Part shown: positions 54,322 through 63,580 of the stretch, in pieces
Position numbering within the stretch: the first letter of the stretch is position 1
Layout of the letters: the number at the start of each line of letters is the position of its first letter
Assembly (NCBI GenBank): GCA_903838565.1
Contig: CAILZB010000060.1
Span: 278,845-342,844 of the forward strand
Length of the DNA stretch: 64,000 bases
Reading direction: 5' to 3'
Origin: an uncultured beta proteobacterium
Lineage (GTDB): Bacteria > Pseudomonadota > Gammaproteobacteria > Burkholderiales > Burkholderiaceae_C
Translations under genes and position numbers: made by a program
The notes under the pieces: model-generated
What the model was told of the DNA's origin: nothing
Database searches by the model: none
The model's input: the letters and a program-made list of their open reading frames with translations, nothing else

Positions 54322-55391
54322 GCGGCGACTTCCACCGCCTCATCGGCCGGCAACAGGCGCATGCAGTGGTCGGGCCAGTCCAGCCCCGCTGCCTCGCCTT
54401 CGTCCAGCGCGGGGCGGCCGTCGTTCGGGCTCAGCACCAGCAGTTCTCCCAGCGCGGTCTGCAGGGCGTAGAGCCACTGGCTGCCCAGGAAGAAGCGCTC
54501 GCGCACCCGGCCGTCCAGGCGCCCGCGCCCGGCCTCGACGAGTTGCAGCTTCTCCGGGCGCACGCTCAGCAGCACGGCCGCGCCGGGGCGAAAACCGGCG
54601 TCGTCGACCTGCACCTCGACCGCGCCCAGGGCTACGCGCGTTTGCGCACCGCTGGCCAGCACGCGTCCGGAAAGCAGGTTTGCCTTGCCGACAAAGGTGG
54701 AAATGAAGCGCGTGCGCGGGTGTTCGTAGACGCTGTGCGGGTGGTCGATCTGCGTGGCGCGTCCCCCCTCCATCACCACCACACGGTCACTGATCGACAT
54801 GGCTTCGCTTTGGTCGTGCGTCACCATCACTGTGGTGGTGCCGACCTTGCGCTGGATCTTGCGCAGCTCGAACTGCATCTCCTCGCGCAGCTTGGCGTCC
54901 AGGTTGGACAGCGGCTCGTCCAGCAGCAGCACCGGCGGTTCGATTACCAGGGCGCGCGCCAGCGCCACGCGCTGGCGTTGCCCGCCCGAGAGTTCGCGCG
55001 GGTAGCGTGACGCGTAGTCCTCCAGATGCACCAGCGCCAGCGCGGCCTTGACGCGCTCCAGCCGCTCAGCCTTGGGGCACTTGCGCATCTCCAGGCCGAA
55101 GCTCACGTTGTCGGCCACACTCATGTGCGGAAATAGGGCGTAGCTCTGGAACACGATGCCCAGGCCCCGGGTATTGGCTGGCACCTGGGTGATGTCTCTC
55201 CCGTCGAGTTCGATGCTGCCGCTGGTCACGGCCTCGAAGCCGGCGATCATCTGCAAGGTGGTGGTCTTGCCGCAACCCGAGGGCCCCAGCAGGGAGACGA
55301 ATTCGCCCTTTTCTACGACCAGGTTCATGGCTGAGACGGCGCAGGTCGGCCCATAGAACTTGGTCAGGTTGCTGAGCTTGAGGAATGACAT
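54318..55391 (-). CDS. ABC transporter ATP-binding protein, PotA type
   Basis: A 357-residue ATPase with Walker A GPSGCGKTT, signature ELSGGQRQR and Walker B VLLLDEPLSNLDAKLR. A C-terminal TOBE domain with VRPEKLQLVEAG is typical of PotA and similar proteins. It is the promoter-proximal gene of the seven-gene operon. ATG 55391 gives the standard MSFLKLSNLTKFYG start; the longer frame adds non-homologous residues. Confidence 0.93.
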   Translation of the reverse strand: MSFLKLSNLTKFYGPTCAVSAMNLVVEKGEFVSLLGPSGCGKTTTLQMIAGFEAVTSGSIELDGRDITQVPANTRGLGIVFQSYALFPHMSVADNVSFGLEMRKCPKAERLERVKAALALVHLEDYASRYPRELSGGQRQRVALARALVIEPPVLLLDEPLSNLDAKLREEMQFELRKIQRKVGTTTVMVTHDQSEAMSISDRVVVMEGGRATQIDHPHSVYEHPRTRFISTFVGKANLLSGRVLASGAQTRVALGAVEVQVDDAGFRPGAAVLLSVRPEKLQLVEAGRGRLDGRVRERFFLGSQWLYALQTALGELLVLSPNDGRPALDEGEAAGLDWPDHCMRLLPADEAVEVAA

Positions 55392-55538
55392 GAACGCCTT
55401 GGCCTTTCTTTTGACCGGACTACTGCACACCCGTGGTGCATCCACGCCTCCCTGTTCACCGGGTGGGTGGGAGGACATCACTCTATTGCAAGAAGCAAAC
55501 CAGTTTGCTCAGGGTATTCCATTAAACAGAATGTTTCT

Positions 55539-55569
55539 TCAATATATTCCATTGGATGGAATATATTGA
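55539..55569. promoter_or_regulatory. Perfect 31-bp palindrome, candidate IclR operator
   Basis: Arms TCAATATATTCCAT (55539-55552) and ATGGAATATATTGA (55556-55569) are exact inverted repeats around TGG. They sit in the divergent gap between the transporter-oxidase operon (start 55391) and the IclR gene (start 55594). An imperfect copy (GGTATTCCATTAAACAGAAT) lies just upstream at 55514-55533. The position and symmetry fit the IclR regulator encoded next to it. Confidence 0.75.
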
Positions 55570-55593
55570 ATACAATTTACATTCATAATTTCA

Positions 55594-56478
55594 ATGGATG
55601 AATGTATGGAAACCCCTTCCCAATCGACCGGTGGCGTCGCGCGTGTCTTTGCCCTGATTCGCGCGCTCACGGCAGTGCAGCGCGAGGGCGGGCGCGTCAC
55701 CCAGCTGGCAAAGGCTGTCGGCCTGACGCAGGCGACGACGCACCGTTTGCTGCAATCACTGGTGGACGAGGGCATGGTCGAACAGGATTTGGGCAGCAAA
55801 CGTTACCGCCTGAGCGTGGACTTCTTTGCGCTGGCGGCCAGCGCGGGCAACCCGGGTGACCTGCGCAGCCTGTGCCGGCCGGTGCTGCTGCGCCTGTGCG
55901 CCAGCCTGGGCGACAGCATTTTTTTGCTGGCGCGTAGCGGCTTTGACGCCGTCTGCCTGGACCGCAGCGACGGGCCTTTTCCGATCCGCTCCTTCACCGG
56001 CGACATCGGCGGGCGCATCGCCTTGGGAGTGGGCCAGGGTGCGATGGCGATACTGGCCTTCTTGCCAGAGGCAGAACGCGAGGAGGTGATCCGCTTCAAC
56101 CTGTCCCGCGTGCGGGCCTACGGCGTGTACGACGAAGTTTATTTGCGCACCGAAATCGAACGGGTACGCCAGACCGGCTACTGCGCGCGCAACACCGGAC
56201 TGCTCGAAGGCATGGCCGGCGTGGCCGTGCCGCTGCTGGACCAGGAGGGTCACGCCGTCGCGGCCTTGAGCGTGGGCACCATCGCCGACCGCCTGAACCC
56301 GGAGCGCCTGCCCACGGTCGTGGACATGCTCCAGCGGGAAGCGGCGGCACTGGGTCCGAAAATACATCCCTTCGATGTGACGCTGCGCCGACCGGCCCAG
56401 AGCCTGGGCGGCGCGCCGGCCGAGTTGCGCATTACTTATGAGCCCTACATGGATTGTAGATCTACCATAGTTTTATAA
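55594..56478 (+). CDS. IclR-family transcriptional regulator
   Basis: A 294-residue regulator. The N-terminal winged helix is in ALIRALTAVQREGGRVTQLA and GLTQATTHRLLQSLVDEGMV. The effector domain follows, with FTGDIGGRIALGVGQGAMAI and EGMAGVAVPLLDQEGHAVAA. It may start at Met 55594 or Met 55606. It is divergent from the PotA-like gene over a palindrome. The last residues (after EPYMD) run into AT-rich DNA where the foreign island appears to begin, so its original C-terminus may have been replaced. Confidence 0.9.
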   Translation: MDECMETPSQSTGGVARVFALIRALTAVQREGGRVTQLAKAVGLTQATTHRLLQSLVDEGMVEQDLGSKRYRLSVDFFALAASAGNPGDLRSLCRPVLLRLCASLGDSIFLLARSGFDAVCLDRSDGPFPIRSFTGDIGGRIALGVGQGAMAILAFLPEAEREEVIRFNLSRVRAYGVYDEVYLRTEIERVRQTGYCARNTGLLEGMAGVAVPLLDQEGHAVAALSVGTIADRLNPERLPTVVDMLQREAAALGPKIHPFDVTLRRPAQSLGGAPAELRITYEPYMDCRSTIVL

Positions 56479-56547
56479 GGCTTGGATCGTAGATTAAACG
56501 TTATAATTCAACGAGTTACGTATCCGCCAGGGACCTGGCCTTCCGGC

Positions 56548-59500
56548 ATGAAAACCACTTCCAACGCCAGACTAGCCCCTTCTACCTCGATTCCGGGTCC
56601 CTTTTCGATACTGACCATGGGGGCCAATTCAGACAATCCAGGGCCAGAGATACTGGAAATAGCAAGATCAAGTGAAACCGACTTTATCTTGGAGCGCTTA
56701 CTCACTCTCACTGCGGGCTCCATAGATATTAAGTATGTGTGCGCTTACCTCTCGCAAATTTCCTCGGGAGAATCGATCGCAACGCTTGGAGCCTGGGCAT
56801 CAGACAATGTCAATGCCAAGCACCTTGAGCGATTAGCCGTTGGTATCTGGTCTGCGCCGAGATTAGCCGAGCGCTTGGCACCAGTCAAGTCAGACCAACG
56901 CGTATCCAAGAAATTCCGTGATGCTCTGATACCGCAGTACCTCGCGGCCATGGCAACCGCGCGCCGCCCGGAACTCGAAGAACCGGTCGCACGATGGACC
57001 CAGCAGTTGCGGCTCCTCATCATGGTTCGGGCTCTGGATGCGCTGGGAAACGGCTACATCCACGAGAAGAATTTGGCCAATGCGTGCCTGCGGATCCGCC
57101 AAGCATGTGATGTTACAGGGGACCCCCGCGGCGCCTGGCTTGCGGAACTCGTCGGAGATGAGCCGAGTTTCTTCGACTTTTGTGAGGACTTGCACCTGCA
57201 GTGCGCAATTCAACTCAGTTCAAAGAAGTGGCCAAGCAATGCACGAACTTTTTTTCGGAGTCTGCAGACAATTGCTAACGGCAAAGGGTGGAAGCCCCTG
57301 ACGATGTTAGGGCACACTGACGATTTAGATTTTGATGTAAGTACACACAAACAAATTGAAGAGCCCAAACTGGCGCCCTTCGCCTTTCTCCATCTGCATC
57401 CCGACGAGCCGCAGGGGGCAGTCTATGTACGGTCTTCGCCCGTCTCCTCGATGTCGATGCTGGTCGGCAGCGCCGACGAAAAGCAAACTCGATCCCGAAA
57501 TGCCCGCATTGGCACCGGCCTGATCCTGGAAACTGTGGAGGATGTGCAGTACTTGCGCCACACCTGGCACCACCTTAGCGAAGCGGAGGAGCAGGCGTTC
57601 GACAACCGAGTCGAATCTCTTCTTTCTTCAAAGGACCCAACAGATCGCCTCGGCGCGGCACTGGTCCTGATCGCGACCCTCACCTGCCGACCAATGTCCA
57701 ACGTCGGAAGGATTCCACTGTCGGCGAACCTTGATGATGACTGGACGTTGAATCCAAAAAGAGGGTTGCTCCAACGGCGTCCACCCAGGTTTGATCGTGG
57801 GTGGGAAGCAACGACGGCGAAGAGAGATGCCCGGGAATGGTTACAGCCGATGACCTCAAGTTGGGCTATTTCCCTGTGCGCAGCGGCCACGGATGTGATC
57901 GCATCGACCAACGCGCGACTTGCGGCGGCCACAGATGTGGCGTCGCTGTGGACAGCCATTTCGCCTGAAAGCGACCTGGAATTCTGGTTTAACCATACTT
58001 TTTCTGCAACTGCTGAGCTTGCGCGCTTGAGCGGACCCTGTACTGCCCATGTCCTTGTTGTCCGTTCCTATGAAAGGACCCACAACCAGGGGTTGGCCCG
58101 CCTGATAGGGTCACAAACCCGAACCGGGCTGCCTTCGTCTTGTGCCTATGGCGCATACCGTTCTCCCGTGGTGAATTCCACCATCACCGCCGCCAGCGCG
58201 GCGCCGCTGTACTCAATACTCACGCCACGGACCGACGAAGATCTCAATGTCTGTGGCAGTGAGTTGGACCTGCTTAAAGAGCGTGTGCGGGTTGAAATCG
58301 AGCGCCTCATTACCCGGGCGAACGCTACAGCAACGGAGCCGGACAAGTGGATCGACCATCACAACTTGCTTACCAGTATCGCCGTCATCGCGCTGCTGGC
58401 CAGCACCGGGGCGCGCCCGGTCAACTCACCCTTTGAGTCACTGCGCTGGTTTGACTTCGATCAGTTAGTTCTATACGTGGAGGACAAAGTCACAGGGCCC
58501 ACCAGAAGTTCACGGGTTTGCGTTTTGAGCGACATCGCGAACAAGATCATGGTCGAGCGATATTTGCCCCACCTTTCGGCGCTGGCCGTCGGACTCGAAT
58601 CCACCGCCCCTCGATTCTCTGCAGAAATTTCACGCCTCGTCCAGTGCGATGACGATGTGGCGCTTCCCCTGTTTTTCTACATCCGTGGTCCATCACAACT
58701 TGGCTGGATTGAGCTCACCGAGCAGCAACTTCAAATCCATAGCGGCATTGAGTGGCCTCTGCCGTGGAACCTCTTTCGGCATTTTCATGCGACCGAGCTT
58801 GTACGCAGGGGCCTGGATGCTGAGATCGTCGCCGCATTGCTCTCTCACGCGGACAGTGGGGCGGAATCGCACGGTGACTTTTCGCTGCGCATACCAAGGG
58901 AAGATCTGGAACTTGCGCGACCTTACATCAATGCTTTACAGGTTGATCTGGGACTGACGTTGCCAGCACTTGGTGATCTGCCCTATTCAACGCTCGCATC
59001 TGGTGCGGTCGACATAGCATTCTCCGAAACACGCCTGTTCGGTCGCGCCGCGCGCAAGAAGGAACGGCTTAGGTCCCTGGCTGCTGCCCGCGAAAGGGCA
59101 CAAAAGGAGATCGATTTAGCGATTGGAGAGCGCCCACCCGAAGCTCTTTCGCCCCACGACTGGGAACTCATCGCCCACGACATGCTGTTCCGGCAAGACA
59201 ACGTACCCCATCCAGCGGCGTCCATCAGATATGACGTCTTCGAAGCACACGTCGACAAACTTTGGAACAAACACAGAACACTTACCAGGATTCGGCGAAC
59301 CTTTACCCTTGTCCCGGATGCGAAGGTTCTTTTCAACGAGGATGTCATTGGCAGCGAGGCGCGACTCAGGAATTTGCGTGCGATCTTTGAGCGTGAAGTT
59401 TCAACACTTGGCGACCAGCAACTGGGACCGACTCTGGCCGCAGCGCTGGCGGCACTTGATCTGGTTTTCAATTCCCGCGTTGCACACATCAAGGCTTTGC

Positions 59501-62097
59501 TTTCACTTGTTTGCCAGCAGGATTGCGTCAAACTTGTCAAATTTGACAGCAAGTACTGGTTTGAGTGGTCGGACGCGCAGGTATGGCGTGATGGGCGCCC
59601 GATGTTTCGAGTGAACGTCTCCCCGCGGGCAGGTCGTTGGATCGGGATGGCTCTGTCAGGAGGACGAACTCTGAAGGTTGTGCCGACCATTCCAAAGGTA
59701 CTTCAACCGCTTATGCCTGGAATTGAACCGGGTCAGGCATTGAAGAGGCTACTGGATGAAGTTGTCGGCCTTCAAGACCAAGCAAACTGCTGGCGGCTTC
59801 CCGGCACAGACGCGGCCTATTTGGCAGGGAGACTGATGTTTCCCGCGTTGCCGCACGCCGACTGGTATCGCGCGCTAAAGGGTGCAGCCCCACTTTTGCC
59901 ACAGGGCTCCACAGTGAATGAGGCCGATGTCGACACCGAAGACATCTATTTCATGGCGCATCACGCCCACGCGACCGCGGCACCAAAGGATGCATTTGCG
60001 GTTGAAAAATGCGCAGCGCTATTTGACAAGATTCGTGAATTGCTCGCCAGAGAAGGCTCTGACGCTGACTCCTGCCGGCGCGCCGTGGAGAAGGAACTGC
60101 AGGCAGCGGGTTACGGTCATGGTGACATGCCGTTCGCGCTCGGACATTTCGCGGTCCAGATTCTGGCGAGAAAGTCGAAGAAAGGGCGTCACGCCCCCTT
60201 AAGAATCTCAACCGTAGAGCGCTATTGGGATTCCCTTGCCCCCCCGGTCTGTGATCTTGCGCACGACGTGAATTTGCTCGATATGGAAGAGGATGAGCTC
60301 ACCGAGCTTTACTGCGACTTGATCGAATGGTGGACCAGCCACTTTGAAGCCAAGGAGGCAGCAATGGAGAGGAATTCCAAGGTTACGGGGAAAGAGTCGG
60401 AGCAACAGCTTCCTGTAGCAGAACGCGCCGCGGACGCAGCGAGACGCACGCTGGAACAATTGAAGGAATTTCATGACTTCGCTGTGAAGGTCTTTGGCAT
60501 TGAAGAGCCTGACTGGAGCGAAATCTCTTCGGGATCAGTGGGTTCAATAGGACGCCCAGGCTTCGTTCTGACGAGTGAGTATCAGTCTGCACTGCGGGCC
60601 ATCCATGGCGGCCTCGAAACAAGCAAATTGAGCAACGCCGATTTGACCTGCTGCTTAGTTCTTATTGCCTGTGCTCGTTTTGGACTTCGAATCGCCGAGG
60701 CTACAGGTCTGTACAGGCGCGACTGGATAGATATCGCCGGCACTGTGGTGGTTTTGGTCAGAGCGAATAACGTACGACCAATTAAGACGCGGCGCTCCCG
60801 TCGGCAGGTTCCGCTGATAGGACTTCTTAGCGATCTTGAAAGTGATGTTGTCAAAGAGGTTCTTCGTCGGTGGGACAACCTGAACAAGATTGGCGAAGAC
60901 GGTCCCTTGCTTGCAGATGTTACGGCGACATCGTTCAAATCGCTTAAGGCGGGGGTGGGGTCCCGGTTACGCGAAGAACTGAAGGTCGCCACTTGCAATG
61001 ACTCAACAACAGTTCATATGCTGAGGCATTCATTTGCAACCCGCATACTTGCACTTCTTCGGGGTGCCGCCATCGGCCACGAGTCGCCCCCAGACTTTAG
61101 CGCTACGAGGGATGCAAGACTGCTTCTATTGGGAACGGACACCTGCGACAGGCGAGTACTCTGGGCCGTCAGTCGTCTATTGGGACACGCAAGTCCCGGG
61201 ATCACTTCGCGCTGCTACCTGCATGGCGTTGATATGTGGATTCCCGAGCCACAACAAGATGGCACTTGGGGAGGAGCTGGAATTTCTGCCCGTGCGTTGA
61301 TCGACCTCGATTCCGCCCCCGTGAACGCGAAATATGGTCGCACTGATTCGACTCCGCGTCGAAGGGCTGCCGAAGTGAGCGAACCGGAACTGCTGCGCCT
61401 TGTCAGATATTGGCGCCTCATCGTTCAAGGGCAAACTCACGAAGCTGCATTGAATAGGTCCAAGGCATCTGTCCACATAGCGTCCAATTTTTTGAGCATT
61501 CTTCAGAAATGCATTGATCGTCCTGACGACATTCTCAAAAAATCCGAAGTCAACAAAGATATAGCCGACATTGACCGTCACCTTGAACTGCTTCGGCCCA
61601 TTCGACTGGAGCGCTGGAATGCCCTAGCCAGATTGACTGAGGGTTGCGTGACTTCGATTGGCGTGCCAGAAACTCTTGATGTCGCCGCAACAATCGGACG
61701 GCGACGTCAAATCGTTTTGTTTCAGGAAAGTCACTTCAGGGATATTGCGAGTTTCGTGTCCTGTCTGGGTCTTACAGAAGGTGACATACGACTCGTTCCA
61801 AATCGAGGTCTTCACTCAAGCGTAGAGGGTTGGATGGACACCCATTCGTTGAGAAGGTTTTCCGTCAAGGCTGAAGACGTTGGGAAGACGATGGGGAAGA
61901 GTTTTCAGATCGACACAGCCATCAGCGGAGACCCGCCCACAGCGGTCTGGCACAGAGTCGTGGTTGTACCAACGGCAGCGAATGGAAAATTCTCCAGCAC
62001 CTATGAACTTGTAGCACTTTGGCTGGGTTGGTGGTGCGCGCAGTCGATGCCGCTGCGAGCCAATGCCACCATCGACTCCGGCCTGGCCGAAGGGTAG
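56548..62097 (+). CDS. Giant protein with two tyrosine-recombinase cores (first degenerate, second complete)
   Basis: About 1,849 residues from ATG 56548, a tentative choice with TATAAT at 56502-56507; the frame opens at 56482. Residue numbers count from 56548. The second core is complete: Arg1381 (GLRIAEATG), Lys1413, HMLRH (His1490, Arg1493), LLGHASP (His1547) and Tyr1557 (RCYLH). It is preceded by a SAM-like core-binding segment (ISTVERYWDSLAPP), with an unusually long insert between HxxR and LLGH. An earlier region has the same plan but is worn: Arg623 (TGARPVNSP), Asn741 where His is expected (NLFRH, Arg744), His767 (LLSHAD), then Phe778 where Tyr is expected. About 600 N-terminal and 290 C-terminal residues match nothing I know. 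Sequence and codons are more AT-rich than upstream genes. Confidence 0.8.
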   Translation: MKTTSNARLAPSTSIPGPFSILTMGANSDNPGPEILEIARSSETDFILERLLTLTAGSIDIKYVCAYLSQISSGESIATLGAWASDNVNAKHLERLAVGIWSAPRLAERLAPVKSDQRVSKKFRDALIPQYLAAMATARRPELEEPVARWTQQLRLLIMVRALDALGNGYIHEKNLANACLRIRQACDVTGDPRGAWLAELVGDEPSFFDFCEDLHLQCAIQLSSKKWPSNARTFFRSLQTIANGKGWKPLTMLGHTDDLDFDVSTHKQIEEPKLAPFAFLHLHPDEPQGAVYVRSSPVSSMSMLVGSADEKQTRSRNARIGTGLILETVEDVQYLRHTWHHLSEAEEQAFDNRVESLLSSKDPTDRLGAALVLIATLTCRPMSNVGRIPLSANLDDDWTLNPKRGLLQRRPPRFDRGWEATTAKRDAREWLQPMTSSWAISLCAAATDVIASTNARLAAATDVASLWTAISPESDLEFWFNHTFSATAELARLSGPCTAHVLVVRSYERTHNQGLARLIGSQTRTGLPSSCAYGAYRSPVVNSTITAASAAPLYSILTPRTDEDLNVCGSELDLLKERVRVEIERLITRANATATEPDKWIDHHNLLTSIAVIALLASTGARPVNSPFESLRWFDFDQLVLYVEDKVTGPTRSSRVCVLSDIANKIMVERYLPHLSALAVGLESTAPRFSAEISRLVQCDDDVALPLFFYIRGPSQLGWIELTEQQLQIHSGIEWPLPWNLFRHFHATELVRRGLDAEIVAALLSHADSGAESHGDFSLRIPREDLELARPYINALQVDLGLTLPALGDLPYSTLASGAVDIAFSETRLFGRAARKKERLRSLAAARERAQKEIDLAIGERPPEALSPHDWELIAHDMLFRQDNVPHPAASIRYDVFEAHVDKLWNKHRTLTRIRRTFTLVPDAKVLFNEDVIGSEARLRNLRAIFEREVSTLGDQQLGPTLAAALAALDLVFNSRVAHIKALLSLVCQQDCVKLVKFDSKYWFEWSDAQVWRDGRPMFRVNVSPRAGRWIGMALSGGRTLKVVPTIPKVLQPLMPGIEPGQALKRLLDEVVGLQDQANCWRLPGTDAAYLAGRLMFPALPHADWYRALKGAAPLLPQGSTVNEADVDTEDIYFMAHHAHATAAPKDAFAVEKCAALFDKIRELLAREGSDADSCRRAVEKELQAAGYGHGDMPFALGHFAVQILARKSKKGRHAPLRISTVERYWDSLAPPVCDLAHDVNLLDMEEDELTELYCDLIEWWTSHFEAKEAAMERNSKVTGKESEQQLPVAERAADAARRTLEQLKEFHDFAVKVFGIEEPDWSEISSGSVGSIGRPGFVLTSEYQSALRAIHGGLETSKLSNADLTCCLVLIACARFGLRIAEATGLYRRDWIDIAGTVVVLVRANNVRPIKTRRSRRQVPLIGLLSDLESDVVKEVLRRWDNLNKIGEDGPLLADVTATSFKSLKAGVGSRLREELKVATCNDSTTVHMLRHSFATRILALLRGAAIGHESPPDFSATRDARLLLLGTDTCDRRVLWAVSRLLGHASPGITSRCYLHGVDMWIPEPQQDGTWGGAGISARALIDLDSAPVNAKYGRTDSTPRRRAAEVSEPELLRLVRYWRLIVQGQTHEAALNRSKASVHIASNFLSILQKCIDRPDDILKKSEVNKDIADIDRHLELLRPIRLERWNALARLTEGCVTSIGVPETLDVAATIGRRRQIVLFQESHFRDIASFVSCLGLTEGDIRLVPNRGLHSSVEGWMDTHSLRRFSVKAEDVGKTMGKSFQIDTAISGDPPTAVWHRVVVVPTAANGKFSSTYELVALWLGWWCAQSMPLRANATIDSGLAEG

Positions 62098-62121
62098 CTA
62101 AGGCTGGCAGCAGACTGTCGC

Positions 62122-63312
62122 CTACCCCGTAGTCGGACTTGGGTTGAATTTCTCGACCGGAATGTCGTGCTGCCATCCCGGCACACAGATGTAGTAACGC
62201 AAGGCCTTCCCCTGGCCTGCCGTTTTCAGCAGGCCAAGTTGCACCATTTCGCTCAAATCGCGGGTTGCGGTGGGTTTCGATGTACTGGTCATCTTGATGT
62301 ACTTTTCGGCGTTAAGTCCGCCTAGAAAGCCACCATCACCGTCATCCAGAAGCCTCTGCAGCACCTTGCGTTGACGCCCGTTAAGAGCCTTTTGTGAGTG
62401 GGTCGCCCAGAAACGTGATTTCTCAATGGCCTTGTCTATCAGGTGACTCGATGTCTGGCAGGCCCGTCCAAAGGCGGTTGCAAACCACTCAACCCACTCT
62501 GATGCATCCAATGTGCCATGTTGTGCCTTGTTCAAGGCGTCGTAATACGCGCCACGACGGCGCTCGATCTCGACGGACAGACTGTAAAGCCAAGTTGGCC
62601 TTTGCAAATCCTGGGCGAGTGCCATGTCAACGATTGCGCGCCCTATGCGACCGTTGCCGTCATCAAAGGGGTGAATGGTTTCAAACCAAAGATGGGCAAT
62701 TGCTGCCCTGGCGATTCCATTGACCATCGTTGACGCTGGGTTGCCTGGCGTGGTCATTGCAAACCAATTGAGAAACTGGCCCATGTATTGCGGCACCTGA
62801 GTCGAGGGTGGCGCCGTGAAGTGGATGACCTCCTTTCCTGGAGGGCCACTTACGATCTGCATGAGTGCGGCATGGGTTCGATACTCTCCCACAGAAATTC
62901 TGCGGATCCCGCTGGTTCCTCCTGGGAAGAGTGCTGATTGCCAGCGACAAAGCCGATCCTCATCCAGCGGTCGATCAAAACCGGTCCAGGCGTCATGAAT
63001 GACTTCGACAAGCCCATCCACGTCGCGACGACCTGGACTCGGCAATGGCGTCGATTCCAGCCCCAATTTCCTGAGTACCGATGATCTTACGGAGACAGGA
63101 TCAAGCGCCTCACCCTCGATGGCAGCGGTGGACATGACCTCCTGAATCAGGACTTCGCTCATCAAATCGCCGGCTTGAACCAAGCCTATTGCCGCCGCCT
63201 TGCCGATGACTTCATGCTGCAAGAAGCGCGCCTGCTTGAGCGCTTCAGAGACCGTGGATTCCTTGAAATTAAAGCGCGGCCAGCCTGCCAATTTCCAGAT
63301 AGGAGTTCGCAT
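62122..63312 (-). CDS. Fic-family AMP-transferase with inhibitory helix and winged-helix tail
   Basis: A 396-residue protein. An N-terminal inhibitory-type helix (STAAIEGE, matching S/TxxxE-G/N) sits before the Fic core. The catalytic loop is HPFDDGNGRIGR (HPFx(D/E)GN(G/K)R). The C-terminus (about 315-370) looks like a winged helix (GRQRKVLQRLL and TATRDLSEMVQLGLL). Fic proteins AMPylate target proteins; the in-cis helix keeps them inactive until relieved. The start is ATG 63312. Repeated CGGCTC sites lie upstream, so autoregulation is likely. It converges with the giant recombinase across 24 bases. Confidence 0.93.
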   Translation of the reverse strand: MRTPIWKLAGWPRFNFKESTVSEALKQARFLQHEVIGKAAAIGLVQAGDLMSEVLIQEVMSTAAIEGEALDPVSVRSSVLRKLGLESTPLPSPGRRDVDGLVEVIHDAWTGFDRPLDEDRLCRWQSALFPGGTSGIRRISVGEYRTHAALMQIVSGPPGKEVIHFTAPPSTQVPQYMGQFLNWFAMTTPGNPASTMVNGIARAAIAHLWFETIHPFDDGNGRIGRAIVDMALAQDLQRPTWLYSLSVEIERRRGAYYDALNKAQHGTLDASEWVEWFATAFGRACQTSSHLIDKAIEKSRFWATHSQKALNGRQRKVLQRLLDDGDGGFLGGLNAEKYIKMTSTSKPTATRDLSEMVQLGLLKTAGQGKALRYYICVPGWQHDIPVEKFNPSPTTG

Positions 63313-63330
63313 GATCCGTATTTTACATTA

Positions 63331-63373
63331 TTCGGCTCATGAAACGAGCCGTAAAAACCCTATTTTCGGCTCA
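63331..63373. promoter_or_regulatory. Candidate operator of the Fic gene: CGGCTC palindrome plus direct repeat
   Basis: TTCGGCTCA (63331-63339) faces GAGCCGTAA (63346-63354), making an inverted repeat with CGGCTC/GAGCCG arms. The half-site TTCGGCTCA recurs as a direct repeat at 63365-63373. The set begins 19 bases upstream of the Fic start codon. A further inverted repeat, AAAGCGG/CCGCTTT, lies at 63382-63404. The Fic protein carries its own winged helix, so self-repression is a natural reading. Confidence 0.55.
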
Positions 63374-63580
63374 GGCCCGGCAAAGCGGTGGAATGTACCG
63401 CTTTGATGAAGGGACTTTTTCGCCAGCTTCACTAATCTCGAAAGACATTTCCCCCTCGCTGAAATCTCCGTCGGGCCCTGGAAAGAAAACATGAAAGCAG
63501 GGCCATGGACGACAGATTTTTTGACCGTGGGGGAGGCGTTAACTCTTGGGCAACCTATCTTTAAACACAGCGTAAAGGAA

